From positions 1 to 32,387 of the forward strand of contig JAHEMZ010000031.1 of assembly GCA_024643385.1 (NCBI GenBank): a DNA stretch of 32,387 nucleotides, written 5' to 3'. The notes below the pieces were generated by a model. That model saw only the letters and a list, made by a program, of their open reading frames with translations, made no database searches and had not been told where the DNA came from. Each line of letters starts with the position of its first letter. The stretch's first letter is position 1. The position numbers were made by a program, and so were the translations under genes. This DNA comes from Flavobacteriaceae bacterium. GTDB lineage: Bacteria > Bacteroidota > Bacteroidia > Flavobacteriales > Flavobacteriaceae. This document shows, one piece after another, positions 10,087-18,597 of this stretch.

Positions 10087-11469
10087 TTAATTGAGATACT
10101 GAGCTAGGTCAGTTATTTTTCCTTCGATCGCTGTGGCAGCTGCAACCAGAGGACTTGCTAAAATGGTACGCGCACCCTGCCCTTGACGTCCTTCAAAATT
10201 TCGATTCGATGTGGAAACACAGTATTCACCTTGTGGGATCTTATCATCATTCATCGCTAAGCAAGCGGAACAACCCGGTTGTCTGAGTTGGAATCCAGCG
10301 GCTTCAAAAATATCTTTGAGTCCTTCCGCTTCAATTTGTGCTTCCACCTGTTTGCTCCCCGGAACCAACCAAGCAGTAACATTACCTGCTTTTTGCTTCC
10401 CTTTTACAATTTGGGCTGCTATTCTGAAGTCTTCTATCCTGGAATTTGTACAGCTACCGATGAAAACATAATTAATGGGTTTGTTCAGCATGCTTTCCCC
10501 TGCTTTCAAACCCATATATTCCAGTGATTTTACAAAGGAATTATCATCCAATGTGGGAATGTTGCCTGATATTTTAATACCCATCCCAGGATTGGTTCCG
10601 TAAGTGATCATGGGTTCAATATCGGATGCTTTAAATACGTATTCTTTATCAAAAACGGCATCAGGATCGGAAGGAAGGGTCCTCCAATAGGCCAATTTCC
10701 TTTCAAATTCTTCACCTTCAGGCGCAAACTTTCTTCCCTTTACATAATCAAAAGTAGTTTGATCAGGAGCGATCATACCCCCACGGGCACCCATTTCAAT
10801 ACTCATATTACATACGGTCATTCGACCTTCCATACTCATGTTTTCAAAGACTTCGCCGGCATATTCACAGAAATATCCTGTACCGGCATTGGTGCCAATT
10901 TGGGCGATGATATAAAGAATCACGTCCTTGGGTAATACGCCATTTTTTAATTTTCCATTGACGCTCACCCTCAACGATTTGGGTTTGGAAAGCAACAGGC
11001 ATTGACTCGCAAAGACCTGAGCTACCTGACTGGTTCCAATTCCGAAGGCAATGGTTCCAAATGCCCCATGGGTTGATGTATGACTATCGCCGCATACGAT
11101 GGTCATTCCGGGTTGGGTAATACCTAATTCCGGTGCCATGACATGGACGATCCCATTGTACTGATGACCTAATTCGTACAATGTAATACCATTCTTTTTG
11201 CAATTTTCAGAAAGCTGTTGCAATTGAATTCGGGAAAGTTCATCTTTTATGGGCAGATGTTGATCAAGGGTAGGCGTATTGTGGTCGGCGGTGGCCACTA
11301 TTTGTTTGGGACGGAGCACAGGAATCCCTCGCTCTTCCAATTCATTAAATGCCTGAGGGCTGGTGACCTCATGGATCAAATGTTTATCAATATACAGTAC
11401 TTGAGGACCATTTTCAATAGTGTCCACTACATGGGCATCCCAAACCTTATCAAATAATGTTTTTCCCAT
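10087..11469 (-). CDS. leuC: 3-Isopropylmalate dehydratase, large subunit
   Basis: Aconitase-family catalytic subunit carrying the [4Fe-4S] cluster. It has 460 residues, standard for bacterial LeuC. Cluster cysteines are C340 (FIGSCTNSR), C400 and C403 ([11 protein letters not shown]). [20 protein letters not shown] (about residues 126-145) is the family's substrate-site signature. The ATG at 11469 shares one base with the leuA stop codon (TAATG), a coupled arrangement. It pairs with LeuD directly downstream. No irregularity in frame or length. Confidence 0.96.
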   Translation of the reverse strand: MGKTLFDKVWDAHVVDTIENGPQVLYIDKHLIHEVTSPQAFNELEERGIPVLRPKQIVATADHNTPTLDQHLPIKDELSRIQLQQLSENCKKNGITLYELGHQYNGIVHVMAPELGITQPGMTIVCGDSHTSTHGAFGTIAFGIGTSQVAQVFASQCLLLSKPKSLRVSVNGKLKNGVLPKDVILYIIAQIGTNAGTGYFCEYAGEVFENMSMEGRMTVCNMSIEMGARGGMIAPDQTTFDYVKGRKFAPEGEEFERKLAYWRTLPSDPDAVFDKEYVFKASDIEPMITYGTNPGMGIKISGNIPTLDDNSFVKSLEYMGLKAGESMLNKPINYVFIGSCTNSRIEDFRIAAQIVKGKQKAGNVTAWLVPGSKQVEAQIEAEGLKDIFEAAGFQLRQPGCSACLAMNDDKIPQGEYCVSTSNRNFEGRQGQGARTILASPLVAAATAIEGKITDLAQYLN

Positions 11470-12644
11470 TAAGCAGACATGATTTGTGCGTATACGTGAC
11501 TATTCTCTATGATAAAATGAATGTCCTGGTCTTCGACTTCTTTTTTCTTATCAGCAAAATTCAAAAAGCTTGCATAGATATCGTCTAATTGAAGCTTGGT
11601 GAGATCGTAACCGATCTTTTTTGCCCTGTAAGCCAAGGCCGCTCTACCACTTCGGGCTGTGAGCACAATGGCCGAATCGGTAACACCCACTTCTTTCGGA
11701 TCAATGATCTCATAAGTTTCCCGATTTTTGATCATTCCATCCTGGTGGATCCCGGAACTGTGTGCAAATGCATTGGAGCCCACGATCGCTTTATTGGGCT
11801 GTGTATACACGCCCATATGTTTTGATACCAGCTGACTCGTCGCGTAAATTTCCCGAGTGTTGATATTCGTATTTAGATTCAAATAGGGATGTTGTTTTAA
11901 GATCATAACCACCTCCTCAAGCGCTGTATTTCCGGCCCGTTCTCCTAATCCATTGATGGTGCACTCAATTTGTCTGGCTCCGTGAATAACTCCTTCGATA
12001 GAATTGGCAGTGGCAAGGCCCAGATCATTATGACAATGACAGGAAAGTATCGCTTTTTCAATACCCTTTACATTCTCCATCAGGTATTTGATCTTCGCAC
12101 CGTATTCACTGGGTAAACAATAGCCTGTTGTATCTGGTATATTCAGTACCGTGGCCCCTGCTTTGATAGCCGCTTCGCAGACTCTCGCCAAATATTCATT
12201 ATCGGTGCGACCGGCATCTTCGGCATAAAATTCTACGTCCTCCACAAAAGATTTGGCATAACTTACCGCGTCAAAGGCCCGTGTAATTATTTCGCTGCGA
12301 TTGCTGTTGAATTTGTATTTGATGTGTGAATCTGAGGTGCCGATTCCGGTATGGATCCGCGGTCTTTTCGCTTTTTTTAATGCCTCCGCCGCTACTTCAA
12401 TGTCTTTTTTTACCGCTCGCGTCAATCCGCATACCGTGGCATTTTTAACGATCTCAGAAATGGCTTCAACCGATTTGAAATCACCGGGACTCGAGATAGG
12501 GAAACCCGCCTCAATCACGTCCACTCCCAATTTTTCCAACTGAGCGGCAATGATCAGTTTTTGTTCGGTATTAAGCTTGCAACCGGGGACCTGTTCTCCA
12601 TCCCGAAGGGTGGTATCGAAAATTTGAATTTGGGATTGTGCCAT
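11469..12644 (-). CDS. leuA: 2-Isopropylmalate synthase, short form without the leucine-binding domain
   Basis: Condenses acetyl-CoA with 2-oxoisovalerate, the committed step to leucine. The DRE-TIM catalytic barrel is complete: [13 protein letters not shown] at residues 9-21 (R14, D15), metal ligands H203 and H205 in [10 protein letters not shown], the GERAGN loop at 234-239, and [12 protein letters not shown]. At 391 residues the protein stops soon after the catalytic and linker region; family members with the C-terminal allosteric LeuA dimer domain are usually above 500. Feedback inhibition by leucine through that domain is therefore not expected. Homocitrate or citramalate synthases share the barrel, but the leuCDB context supports 2-isopropylmalate. 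First gene of the operon; no leader peptide, terminator or clear promoter was recognised in 12645-12795. Confidence 0.92.
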   Translation of the reverse strand: MAQSQIQIFDTTLRDGEQVPGCKLNTEQKLIIAAQLEKLGVDVIEAGFPISSPGDFKSVEAISEIVKNATVCGLTRAVKKDIEVAAEALKKAKRPRIHTGIGTSDSHIKYKFNSNRSEIITRAFDAVSYAKSFVEDVEFYAEDAGRTDNEYLARVCEAAIKAGATVLNIPDTTGYCLPSEYGAKIKYLMENVKGIEKAILSCHCHNDLGLATANSIEGVIHGARQIECTINGLGERAGNTALEEVVMILKQHPYLNLNTNINTREIYATSQLVSKHMGVYTQPNKAIVGSNAFAHSSGIHQDGMIKNRETYEIIDPKEVGVTDSAIVLTARSGRAALAYRAKKIGYDLTKLQLDDIYASFLNFADKKKEVEDQDIHFIIENSHVYAQIMSA

Positions 12645-12795
12645 TTCTTAAGAATAAAGTTTGAATATTGCAGAGCGAATTTATATTTTGGAATACTTTA
12701 TCAACCTGTTTTTCAAGACTTAATTACGGTGTTAAAATTAAATTTTATATTCATAAGTAACTGATATTAAAATAATTAAGCGATAGTAACATCCT

Positions 12796-14337
12796 ATGCC
12801 CAAAGTTCAAAAAGATAATTTATTCGACTTGATTAAATCGTTGTCCAAATCGGAAAAGCGTCAATTTCGATTGTATGCAGGTAGATTGGATGTAAATGAA
12901 GATGCAAAATTCATGGCCTTATTTGCTATTCTTGAGAAATTGGTCAACTACGATGAAGAAGAAATTTTGAAATATGAAGGGATCAAAAAGAAACAGTTAT
13001 CTAATCTAAAAGCACATCTTTATAAGCAGATTTTAATAAGTCTTCGCCTCAATCCCATGCACCAGAATGTGCGTCTGCAAATTCGAGAACAATTGGATTT
13101 TGCCACTATTTTGTACCACAAAGGACTCTATAACCAGAGTTTGAAAATTCTCGAAAAAGCAAAGGCATTGGCTTTGGAGAATGAGGAAAAGAACATGGCC
13201 TATGAGATCATTGAACTTGAAAAAGTGATCGAATCCCAGTACATCACTAGAAGTATTAGCAGTCGGGCAGATGAGCTCACCATAGAAGCCAAGAATATTA
13301 GCAAGCTCAACGTAATTGCAAGTAAACTTTCGAACCTGTCTTTGCAGCTTTATGGAATATTTTTGAAGAAAGGCTACGTAAAGAATGATGAGGAATTTCA
13401 GATCATTACCAACTATTTCAATGACAGGTTACCAAAGGTGAAACTGGAAGAAATAGGTTTTAGAGAGAAATTGTGGTGGTATAATGCGCATTTATGGTAC
13501 AGTTTTTTGATCCAAGATTTTTTATCCTGTTACCGCTATGCCTTGAAATGGACAGATTTGTTCTATGAAAACCCCAAAATGATCGTATTGAACCCTATTT
13601 TCTTCTTGAGAGGAAAACAATACTTATTAGAGGCCTTATTTTTCATCGGAGATATTCCACGCTTTCGCGATGCCCTTGAAAAACTGGAAGCAACCCTTCA
13701 ACAAGAAGATTTTCCCGCTCGGGAGAATGTGCAGAGCTTGGCTTTTTTATATCGTTATTCGCACCGGTTGAACCTGCACTTTATGGAAGGTTCCTTTCAG
13801 GAAGGATCGAAGTGGGTAGATGAGGTGTTGAAAGGAATTAAAACGTTTGAAAATAAAATTGATGAGCACCATGTCATGATCTTTTATTACAAGATCGCTT
13901 GTTTGTATTTTGGTATGGCGGAGCATAAAAAATGCATCTTCTATTTGGATAAGATCATCTCCAATAAATCCTTGGAAATGCGCGAGGATCTTCTTTGTTA
14001 TTCACGCATTCTCAATCTCGTAGCACACTATGAAGCGGGTGAGGACTACCATCTGGAACGACTCATAAAAAGCACTTATAAGTTTTTGATCAAAATGGAA
14101 GATCTGTATCAGGTTCAGAAAGAAATGATCAAATTTTTACGTCGTTTAGGGGAAATATTTCCCCATGAAATAAAAAATGAATTTAAAAAATTGCATACCA
14201 AATTAAAGGAGCTGGAAAATGACCCTTATGAACGTCGTAGCTTCCTATATTTAGATATACTTTCTTGGCTGGAGAGCAATATTGAGGGACGATCTATTCC
14301 GGAAATCATTCAGGAAAAAGCAGTCCCTAAAAAATAA
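12796..14337 (+). CDS. Unassigned all-helical (TPR-like) cytoplasmic protein
   Basis: I do not recognise a named family. The 513-residue product has no signal peptide or membrane segment and is rich in Lys, Glu and Leu throughout, with repeated amphipathic helices of about 35-40 residues (for example YHKGLYNQSLKILEKAKALA and EHKKCIFYLDKIISNKSLE) that resemble degenerate TPR repeats. It begins MPKVQKDNLFDLIKSLSKSE, a highly charged helical segment. Proteins like this are conserved in Bacteroidota and probably act as scaffolds. It is divergent from leuA, 151 bp apart, and is followed by the SAM-I leader, so it is probably monocistronic. A link to leucine synthesis is not supported beyond adjacency. 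Confidence 0.75.
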   Translation: MPKVQKDNLFDLIKSLSKSEKRQFRLYAGRLDVNEDAKFMALFAILEKLVNYDEEEILKYEGIKKKQLSNLKAHLYKQILISLRLNPMHQNVRLQIREQLDFATILYHKGLYNQSLKILEKAKALALENEEKNMAYEIIELEKVIESQYITRSISSRADELTIEAKNISKLNVIASKLSNLSLQLYGIFLKKGYVKNDEEFQIITNYFNDRLPKVKLEEIGFREKLWWYNAHLWYSFLIQDFLSCYRYALKWTDLFYENPKMIVLNPIFFLRGKQYLLEALFFIGDIPRFRDALEKLEATLQQEDFPARENVQSLAFLYRYSHRLNLHFMEGSFQEGSKWVDEVLKGIKTFENKIDEHHVMIFYYKIACLYFGMAEHKKCIFYLDKIISNKSLEMREDLLCYSRILNLVAHYEAGEDYHLERLIKSTYKFLIKMEDLYQVQKEMIKFLRRLGEIFPHEIKNEFKKLHTKLKELENDPYERRSFLYLDILSWLESNIEGRSIPEIIQEKAVPKK

Positions 14338-14351
14338 AATTTTACAAAAAA

Positions 14352-14384
14352 TTTGGATATGAACTTTTTGTTTAGCAACATTTG
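14352..14384 (+). promoter_or_regulatory. Predicted promoter of the first SAM-I operon
   Basis: TTTG at 14352-14355 and AACATTTG at 14377-14384 resemble the Bacteroidota -33 and -7 elements (one mismatch in the -7 element, spacing 21 bp). The expected start, near 14391, falls about 20 nt before P1 of the riboswitch. Confidence 0.45.
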
Positions 14385-14413
14385 TGCTCACAAAGTTCAA
14401 TAACTTACTGAAA

Positions 14414-14524
14414 TGTTATCAAGAAAGGTGGAGGGACTAGACCCGTTGAAACCTTAGCAACCCTTAGTGCAAAACTAAGAAGGTGCTACATTCTACACCA
14501 CAAATTTGTGGATGATAGATAACA
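14414..14524 (+). promoter_or_regulatory. SAM-I (S-box) riboswitch, copy 1
   Basis: Clear S-box core: TTATCAAGAAAGGTGGAGGG, then ACCCGTTGAAACCTTAGCAACC and AAGGTGCTACATTC. P1 is TGTTATC (14414-14420) with GATAACA (14518-14524). The P3 region is the short CTTAGTGCAAAACTAAG hairpin and P4 is CCACAAATTTGTGG. After P1 comes a 7-bp hairpin, CCAATTC/GAATTGG (14530-14549), with no T-run, so termination control is not evident and the output may be translational. It precedes a transsulfuration-family gene and homoserine dehydrogenase, the expected context. High SAM should lower expression. Confidence 0.95.
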
Positions 14525-14647
14525 ACGACCCAATTCTTTCCGGAATTGGTAGTTTACATTCTTTATAACATTTTTCTGTAAAATACGTCCTTAGACGCAT
14601 TTGACTTTGGGTTTTTCAATTAACGTTTAACTCAAAAAACAAGAAAA

Positions 14648-15817
14648 ATGAGTGCTACAAAAATTATTCATGCGGTTCCAAGTGATCCCTTAACCGGCGC
14701 GATCTCTGTCCCGGTTTATCAAACATCAACCTTTATCCAGGAAGCTCCCGGAGTGAATAAAGGATTCGATTATGCCCGTTCCAACAATCCAACCCGCAAA
14801 GTATTGGAAGATCTGGTGGCAAGTTTAGAAAATGGCCATGGTGGATTTGCATTTGCTACAGGGTTGGCTGCGATTGATGCCGTATTGAAACAACTTTCAT
14901 CAGGAGATGAGATCTTGGCTGTGGATGATATCTATGGCGGAGCCTATCGTTTATTTACACACGTCTATCAGAAACTAGGAATTACAGTGACTTATGTCGA
15001 TACGACCGAAATCGAAAATGTTGCAAAAGCCGTAACTTCCAAAACCAAGCTCATTTGGATAGAATCGCCTACCAACCCGACACTGAAGGTTTCGGATATT
15101 CAAGGGATCGCTCAAATTGCCCAAAGCATCGGAGCCTTGTTGGTGGTGGACAATACGTTTGCGTCCCCCATAGCACAAAAGCCATTGGATCTGGGTGCAG
15201 ATATCGTGATTCACAGTGGCACCAAATACATTGGGGGCCACTCCGATCTGGTGGCAGGACTGGTCATCACAAAAACGCAAGAACTTTCAGAGCGGATCAA
15301 GTTCATTCAAAATGCTTCCGGAGGGGTACTGGGTCCGTGGGATTGTTTCTTAACCATCAGAGGGATTGAAACTTTGGACCTGCGCTACCGAAAGCAGTGT
15401 GAAAATGCAATGGAAGTGGCGCTTTATTTAGCACAACACAAGGCTGTTGCTGAAGTTTTCTATCCAGGATTGAAAGACCATAAAAATCATGAAATAGCCA
15501 AACGACAACAAAATGGATTGTTTGGAGGAGTGGTTTCCTTTAGTTTGAAGAAAGATGATCAAGAATCAGCGAACCAATTCGTTACGGCAACTAAGTACTT
15601 TAAACTGGCTGAAAGTTTGGGAGGAGTGAAAAGTCTGCTTTGTCACCCGGCACAGATGACCCATGCCTCTATTCCCCGTGAAAAAAGATTACAGGCCGGA
15701 ATAAAGGATTCTTTGATCCGTCTTTCTTGCGGAATCGAAGAGGTTGAAGATCTGGTGAACGATTTGAAACAGGCGTTCGAAAAAGTAGAAAGAGCGAAAG
15801 AACTAAGTTTTATTTAA
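14648..15817 (+). CDS. Transsulfuration-family PLP enzyme (cystathionine gamma-synthase / sulfhydrylase type)
   Basis: Member of the Cys/Met-metabolism PLP family (MetB, MetC, MetZ, CGL). At 389 residues it is full length. The Schiff-base lysine is K193 in HSGTKYIGGHSD; DNTFASP and YARSNNPTR are other family signatures, and the C-terminal AESLGGVKSLLCHPAQMTHAS matches the cystathionine gamma-synthase/lyase group. Because it is led by a SAM-I riboswitch and followed 11 bp later by homoserine dehydrogenase, the likely role is joining an activated homoserine to cysteine or sulfide to give cystathionine or homocysteine. MetB, MetZ and a lyase cannot be told apart from sequence, so no symbol is given. 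The ATG follows a purine-rich AACAAGAAAA. Confidence 0.88.
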   Translation: MSATKIIHAVPSDPLTGAISVPVYQTSTFIQEAPGVNKGFDYARSNNPTRKVLEDLVASLENGHGGFAFATGLAAIDAVLKQLSSGDEILAVDDIYGGAYRLFTHVYQKLGITVTYVDTTEIENVAKAVTSKTKLIWIESPTNPTLKVSDIQGIAQIAQSIGALLVVDNTFASPIAQKPLDLGADIVIHSGTKYIGGHSDLVAGLVITKTQELSERIKFIQNASGGVLGPWDCFLTIRGIETLDLRYRKQCENAMEVALYLAQHKAVAEVFYPGLKDHKNHEIAKRQQNGLFGGVVSFSLKKDDQESANQFVTATKYFKLAESLGGVKSLLCHPAQMTHASIPREKRLQAGIKDSLIRLSCGIEEVEDLVNDLKQAFEKVERAKELSFI

Positions 15818-15828
15818 CTCGATCATCC

Positions 15829-16968
15829 ATGAACACAGCAATAGCAGAACAACCTAAAACCCTTATCCAATTGCGGGCACTGAAACAAAAAAGGATAAAC
15901 ATTGCACTTTTTGGCCGGGGGAATGTCGGCTCGGTATTGATCGATCAAATTTTAAGTCGTAGAACTGAAATTCAACAAAGAAGGGATATCGATCTACATA
16001 TATTTTGTGTGGCAAACTCCTCAAAAGTTTATCTTGGGAATGGGCTGAATGATTCTTGGCGCGAGAGTTTCGATCAACCATTGGAAACATATAGTTTACA
16101 AAGAATTATCCAATATGCAAGGGAACAAAACCTTCAAAACCTAATAGCCATAGACAATACGGCTTCGTCCGAATTGGTTTCTTTTTATCCCCAATTGGTG
16201 AAACAGGGTTTTCATCTTATATCATCTAATAAAATAGCCAATACAAAGGGTCTTACTGATTATAGAGCACTGCGGCGTTTGTTGGCCGAGCATAAAAAGG
16301 AATATTTGTATGAAACTAATGTTGGAGCCGGATTACCCCTTATCGATACGATAAAGTTATTGCATCTTTCCGGAGAAAACATTACACGAATTCGTGGAGT
16401 CTTTTCAGGATCCTTAAGTTATATATTCAATACTTTTTCCGAACAGGATATTTCCTTTAGTGAAGTGGTGCTCAGAGCGATGGAAAAAGGATTTACAGAG
16501 CCTGACCCACGTGAAGATTTGAATGGGTACGACGTAGCTAGAAAACTTCTTATCTTAGCAAGAGAATTGGATTTAGATAATGAATTAGATGATGTTGCCG
16601 TTCAAAATCTCATTCCGAAAGATCTGAGAAACGTGTGTCAAAGCGATTTTTTGGCGCTGATTAAGGAACTGGATGTTCCATTTCAGATAAAGAAAAAGAA
16701 TCTTTCTAAAAATTCGGTTTTACGTTATGTGGCCGATTTAAAAGGGGACCTTATGAAAGAGGATGGCGGATTGCTTTCGGTTCGATTAGAAACCGTACCA
16801 AAGAATAGCGTGTTAGGTCAGTTAAAGGGAAGCGACTCATTATTTGAGATCTATACCGATAGCTATGGTGCAAATCCCATCGTTATTCAGGGAGCAGGAG
16901 CAGGAGCAGCGGTAACTGCGCGAGGGGTGTTTGGTGACATCCTCCGTTTAAGTGATAAAATAAATTAA
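15829..16968 (+). CDS. hom: Homoserine dehydrogenase (stand-alone, ThrA/MetL-type domain)
   Basis: Reduces aspartate semialdehyde to homoserine, the branch metabolite for methionine and threonine. The 379-residue protein corresponds to the dehydrogenase half of bifunctional ThrA/MetL: GRGNVGS nucleotide-binding loop (29-35), catalytic lysine region SSNKIANTKG (K135), ETNVGAGLP (162-170), FSGSLSYIFN, and the ThrA-like GFTEPDPREDLNGYDVARKL. No aspartokinase domain is attached and there is no C-terminal ACT domain, so allosteric threonine control is not expected from this polypeptide. It lies 11 bp after the transsulfuration gene, which points to homoserine made for methionine under SAM control. 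Confidence 0.92.
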   Translation: MNTAIAEQPKTLIQLRALKQKRINIALFGRGNVGSVLIDQILSRRTEIQQRRDIDLHIFCVANSSKVYLGNGLNDSWRESFDQPLETYSLQRIIQYAREQNLQNLIAIDNTASSELVSFYPQLVKQGFHLISSNKIANTKGLTDYRALRRLLAEHKKEYLYETNVGAGLPLIDTIKLLHLSGENITRIRGVFSGSLSYIFNTFSEQDISFSEVVLRAMEKGFTEPDPREDLNGYDVARKLLILARELDLDNELDDVAVQNLIPKDLRNVCQSDFLALIKELDVPFQIKKKNLSKNSVLRYVADLKGDLMKEDGGLLSVRLETVPKNSVLGQLKGSDSLFEIYTDSYGANPIVIQGAGAGAAVTARGVFGDILRLSDKIN

Positions 16969-16970
16969 AC

Positions 16971-17390
16971 ATGAAAGTAACCTTAGATAGAATTAACGAT
17001 GATTATTTGATCGAAGCCAAGGGGCCGAATAATATTTCAGTACTCATTGATAATAAGACCGAACAAGAAGTGAAAGGTGCCGGTCCGATGGAACTGCTTT
17101 TGATGGCTGTAGGCGGGTGTAATGCGATTGATATACTCTATGTGCTTAAAAAACAACGTCAAACCGTAACTTCTTATAAAGTAGAAGTGGAAGGCACCCG
17201 AACTGAAGTGCGTCGAGCCAAGCCTTTTGGAGCCATCCATGTAACTATTTATTTGGAAGGAGATATCACACCTGAAAAGGCATTAAGAGCAGCATCGTTG
17301 AGCTTTGAAAATTACTGTTCCGTGTCGATGACCCTTGAGAATTCGGTGAAAATTACTTACGACGTAGTCCTAAATGGAACCAAAATTTAA
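16971..17390 (+). CDS. OsmC/Ohr-family protein
   Basis: A 139-residue OsmC-fold protein. The two cysteines used by the family for peroxide or thiol chemistry are C50 in MAVGGCNAID and C116 in FENYCSVSM. The GPMELLLMAVGGC stretch is characteristic of the YhfA-like subgroup rather than classical Ohr. Classical members reduce organic hydroperoxides; the substrate of this subgroup is unknown to me. It starts 2 bp after homoserine dehydrogenase and sits 13 bp before an Rrf2 regulator in a SAM-controlled sulfur operon, so a role in handling reactive sulfur or thiol stress is plausible but inferred only from context. Confidence 0.88.
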   Translation: MKVTLDRINDDYLIEAKGPNNISVLIDNKTEQEVKGAGPMELLLMAVGGCNAIDILYVLKKQRQTVTSYKVEVEGTRTEVRRAKPFGAIHVTIYLEGDITPEKALRAASLSFENYCSVSMTLENSVKITYDVVLNGTKI

Positions 17391-17403
17391 TTAACTTTAG
17401 GCT

Positions 17404-17823
17404 ATGTTGTCCAGAAAAACGAAATACGGTTTAAAAGCACTGAGTTATATGGCTCGTCGGGAAGGGAATCAACCTGTCCAAATTGCTGTGATCTCCGAGG
17501 CTGAGAATATCTCACAGAAGTTTTTGGAAAGCATTCTTTTATCCTTGCGAAAAGCGGGCTATCTGGGTTCGAAGAAGGGAAAGGGGGGAGGATATTACCT
17601 TCTGGAACGCGCGAATAAAACTCCTCTCGCCGCCTTTTACAGAATTTTGGAAGGTCCCATTGCGATGGTGCCCTGCGTAAGTCTAAATTTTTATGAACGT
17701 TGTGCTGATTGTCCCGATGAGAGTAGATGTGACGTCCATAACTTGATGATACAGGTACGCGATAGCACGCTTTCCATACTTGAAAACACTACTTTGGAGG
17801 AATTTGTTAAAAATCCGTTATGA
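17404..17823 (+). CDS. Rrf2-family transcriptional regulator with a four-cysteine cluster
   Basis: A winged-helix repressor of the Rrf2 family (IscR, CymR, NsrR). The 139-residue protein starts MLSRKTKYGLKALSYMA, with the DNA-recognition helix near ISQKFLESILLSLRKAGYL and the wing SKKGKGGGYYL. Unlike CymR it has cysteines C91, C100, C103 and C109 (VPCVSLNF, ERCADCPDESRC), the spacing expected of a metal or iron-sulfur site. CymR controls cysteine metabolism in Bacillus and IscR senses Fe-S status; this protein may sense sulfur or redox state. It is encoded immediately upstream of cysH, whose promoter contains a perfect inverted repeat that is a candidate operator. Confidence 0.9.
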   Translation: MLSRKTKYGLKALSYMARREGNQPVQIAVISEAENISQKFLESILLSLRKAGYLGSKKGKGGGYYLLERANKTPLAAFYRILEGPIAMVPCVSLNFYERCADCPDESRCDVHNLMIQVRDSTLSILENTTLEEFVKNPL

Positions 17824-17829
17824 ATTTAG

Positions 17830-17851
17830 TGAGAAAACAAAATATTTCTCA
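17830..17851. promoter_or_regulatory. Candidate operator upstream of cysH
   Basis: Perfect inverted repeat TGAGAAA-N8-TTTCTCA, 22 bp long, which ends one base before the TACTTTTG -7 element. A dimeric repressor bound here would cover the promoter spacer. The Rrf2 gene ends 7 bp upstream and is the obvious candidate ligand. A second repeat, TAATTC-N5-GAATTA (17871-17887), lies just before the ATG. The operator role is inferred. Confidence 0.5.
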
Positions 17852-17852
17852 T

Positions 17853-17860
17853 TACTTTTG
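17853..17860 (+). promoter_or_regulatory. -7 element of the cysH promoter
   Basis: TACTTTTG is an exact TAnnTTTG match in the 68-bp gap between the Rrf2 gene and cysH, giving a predicted start near 17867 and a leader of about 25 nt. No good -33 TTTG is present at the right distance, as would fit an activator-assisted or weak promoter. Confidence 0.55.
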
Positions 17861-17891
17861 CAAAGTCTACTAATTCGATAGGAATTATGTA

Positions 17892-18524
17892 ATGAATAAA
17901 ATTACAGCACATAATCTTTCTCTTTTTAACGAAAATGTACGTTTTGAAGACCCCCTGGAAATCATATCTTTTGCCTTAGAATATGCTAAAAAACCTATAA
18001 TTACAACCAGTTTTGGCCCCTATTCTGCTGCTGTTCTATTTGCTTGTACTCGGGTAAAGAAAGACATTCCCGTGATCTGGTGTGATACGGGGTACAATAC
18101 CGAAGCCACTTATTCTCATGCCAATCAATTGATCGAAGCCCTGGACTTGAATATCGATATTTTTGTTCCTCGCTTTACTACTGCTTATCTCAATAATACC
18201 ATAGGAAAGCCAAAGATCGATAACCCCAAACATCCTTTATTTTCTCAAATGGTGAAATTAGATCCGTTCGACCGAGCTTTTCAAAAACACAAACCTGATC
18301 TCTGGTTTACAAATGTTCGAAAAAATCAGACCTCCTATCGTGATCAACTCGATGTTTTTAGCCTGAGTAAAGAGGGAATATTAAAGGTGAGTCCCTTTTA
18401 CCACTACGACAATAAAAGTTTGGAGTCTTATATCCGATCAAGGAATCTTCCCATGGAACACGATTATTTCGATCCCGTAAAAGCGCTGGAAAACAGGGAA
18501 TGTGGTATTCATTTAAATCATTAA
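17892..18524 (+). CDS. cysH: Phosphoadenylyl-sulfate (PAPS-type) reductase
   Basis: Reduces activated sulfate to sulfite with thioredoxin. At 210 residues it is a compact CysH. The N-terminal PP-loop-like segment is TTSFGPYSAAVLFACTRV, followed by WCDTGYNTEATY (the DTG element), the substrate loop FTNVRKNQTSYR, and the C-terminal signature ENRECGIHL with catalytic C204. The CC...CxxC cysteines that bind a [4Fe-4S] cluster in APS reductases are missing: the position of the first pair reads LFSQMVKLDPFDRAF. A PAPS rather than APS preference is therefore inferred. ATP sulfurylase, APS kinase and sulfite reductase genes are not in the window. It has its own promoter and is followed by the second SAM-I leader. 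Confidence 0.85.
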   Translation: MNKITAHNLSLFNENVRFEDPLEIISFALEYAKKPIITTSFGPYSAAVLFACTRVKKDIPVIWCDTGYNTEATYSHANQLIEALDLNIDIFVPRFTTAYLNNTIGKPKIDNPKHPLFSQMVKLDPFDRAFQKHKPDLWFTNVRKNQTSYRDQLDVFSLSKEGILKVSPFYHYDNKSLESYIRSRNLPMEHDYFDPVKALENRECGIHLNH

Positions 18525-18540
18525 AAAATTTGGACAAGAA

Positions 18541-18571
18541 TTGGTAAAGACAATTTTATGCTGTTACTTTG
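18541..18571 (+). promoter_or_regulatory. Predicted promoter of the metH-metF operon
   Basis: TTG (18541-18543) and TTACTTTG (18564-18571) approximate the -33/-7 pair with 20 bp between them (one mismatch in the -7). The predicted start lies about 20 nt before P1 of the riboswitch, as in the first SAM-I leader. Confidence 0.45.
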
Positions 18572-18597
18572 TCCCAGTTCATTAACTTTTTGAAGGC

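Noticed and set aside
11467-11471. Frameshift between leuA and leuC suggested by touching frames
   Set aside because: The TAATG overlap is a normal coupled junction; both proteins are complete with separate functions.
12561-12764. 67-codon plus-strand frame over the leuA start
   Set aside because: It is mostly antisense to conserved leuA sequence and has no family features.
12645-12795. Leader peptide MNIKFNFNTVIKS on the minus strand before leuA
   Set aside because: It has no Leu codons and no terminator or antiterminator follows, so it does not look like an attenuator.
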